Shown here: positions 63,481-64,000 of the stretch, piece after piece
How positions within the stretch are numbered: position 1 is the first letter of the stretch
Layout of the letters: the number at the start of each line of letters is the position of its first letter
Assembly: GCA_025210735.1 (NCBI GenBank)
Contig: JAOARD010000057.1
Location: forward strand, 26,778-90,777
Source: Bacteroidales bacterium
Lineage (GTDB): Bacteria; Bacteroidota; Bacteroidia; Bacteroidales; UBA6680
Length of the DNA: 64,000 bases
Direction: 5' to 3'
The notes under the pieces: generated by a model
What the model saw: only the letters and a program-made list of their open reading frames with translations
What the model was told of the DNA's origin: nothing
Database searches by the model: none
Program-made: the position numbers and the translations under genes

Positions 63481-64000
63481 GACACAGAACATTGTTAAGT
63501 TTATAGAATCGGTAAACAATCTTGATGCAAAGAGTTATTCAAGACTAAAAGAGGCTATAGAGAAAAGGGATTCAGTAAAGTTCGTATCATACATGTTGAA
63601 TAATGATGAAACAGAGGTTGACAGAAGTTGTCCGCACTGTAAATCAAAGTTATTACATAAGTGGGGAATACGAAATGATTTGCAACGATACAAATGCAAG
63701 GATTGTAGTAAAACGTTTAATGTATTAACAGGCACACCACTTGCCCACCTAAGAAAGAAAGGACGCTGGTTAGCTTATGCGAAATGTCTTATAGATGGCT
63801 TGAGTATACGCAAAGCAGCCGCAGAGTGTGGTGTACATAGAAATACATCATTCAGATGGCGACATAGATTTCTTCAGAATGCAAATCAGATAAAACCAGA
63901 GAAGTTATCCGGTATTGTAGAGACAAATGAACTGAGCTTTGCATGGTCAGATAAGGGTAATAAGAAACTGAAACGTAAACCACGTAAAAGAGGATATAAG
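63481..64000 (+). CDS. IS1595-family transposase, 3'-truncated by the window
   Basis: The first 173 residues, running off the right edge. N-terminal helical region, zinc ribbon CPHCKSK...CKDCSKTFN, TGTPLAHLRKKGRWLAYAKC, helix-turn-helix SIRKAAAECGVHRNTSFRWR, and the beginning of the DDE domain (GIVETNELSF, first acidic residue). This order is typical of IS1595/ISXO2-like transposases. Whether the element is complete cannot be seen. Confidence 0.9.

Noticed and set aside
1..64000. tRNA, rRNA and CRISPR arrays
   Set aside because: No cloverleaf-like sequence with TTCRA loop, no rRNA signature and no regularly spaced short repeats were seen in the intergenic regions.

Overview
The window is AT-rich chromosomal DNA from a member of the Bacteroidota, probably in or near the Bacteroidales/Marinilabiliales. 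Evidence: two large secreted proteins and a third surface protein end in type IX secretion (T9SS, Por) sorting domains; there are many short lipoproteins, a cobalamin riboswitch ahead of surface proteins, a GH109-like oxidoreductase, YgiQ, a DUF6686-like protein, MORN/YwqK and CarboxypepD_reg-like proteins, and IS4- and IS1595-type transposases. No rRNA, tRNA or CRISPR array was found.

1-8 kb: accessory block, all on the + strand. A 5'-truncated OLD-like ATPase/TOPRIM nuclease is followed by a tightly overlapping operon of a RipA/SLATT-like membrane protein, a small nucleotidyltransferase, a ThiF/MoeB-type adenylating enzyme, a nitrilase-fold amidohydrolase, a 907-residue fusion (QueC-like PP-loop ATPase + TIR + FGE-sulfatase domain) and a GNAT acetyltransferase. 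I do not recognise this combination as a named system. It is the best candidate here for an undescribed defence or nucleobase/peptide-conjugation system.

8-20 kb: a PadR-regulated operon with a secreted serine hydrolase, a Gabija-like pair (GajA/GajB), an AlbA_2/Schlafen-like protein, an apparent ORF-less group II intron remnant joined to a fragment of a hydrolase gene that is intact at 25.1-26.2 kb, an eCIS-type toxin-like protein and an exported GST-like protein. An imperfect repeat of about 80 bp occurs at both ends of this block (8.04 and 19.11 kb). This is a defence and mobile-element island.

20-32 kb: a methyltransferase-kinase-hydrolase operon, a pentapeptide protein, hydrolases (one a pseudogene), several lipoproteins and small membrane proteins, a GH109-like protein and a TPR protein. 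A dispersed leader element, whose last codons read (E/K)FH(L/Q/I)(T/A), lies directly upstream of several genes.

32-44 kb: a cobalamin riboswitch precedes a 3012-residue T9SS-secreted protein (CUB domains, beta-helix, clostripain-type C11 protease, DUF4465-like domain, cadherin-like repeats). Next comes a 420-residue T9SS protein, a non-coding segment with 21-bp-phased repeats, and an AraC regulator.

44-64 kb: mainly core genes and small Bacteroidota hypotheticals: YgiQ, glutaminase, T9SS and MORN proteins, a SecD-P1-like lipoprotein, a PDZ-alpha/beta hydrolase, a complete IS4-type element with a 10-bp target duplication, tandem five-cysteine paralogues, a GapN-type aldehyde dehydrogenase, an OadA-like carboxyltransferase whose carrier domain lacks the biotin lysine, a DUF1801 protein, an ABM monooxygenase and a partial IS1595-type transposase at the right edge.
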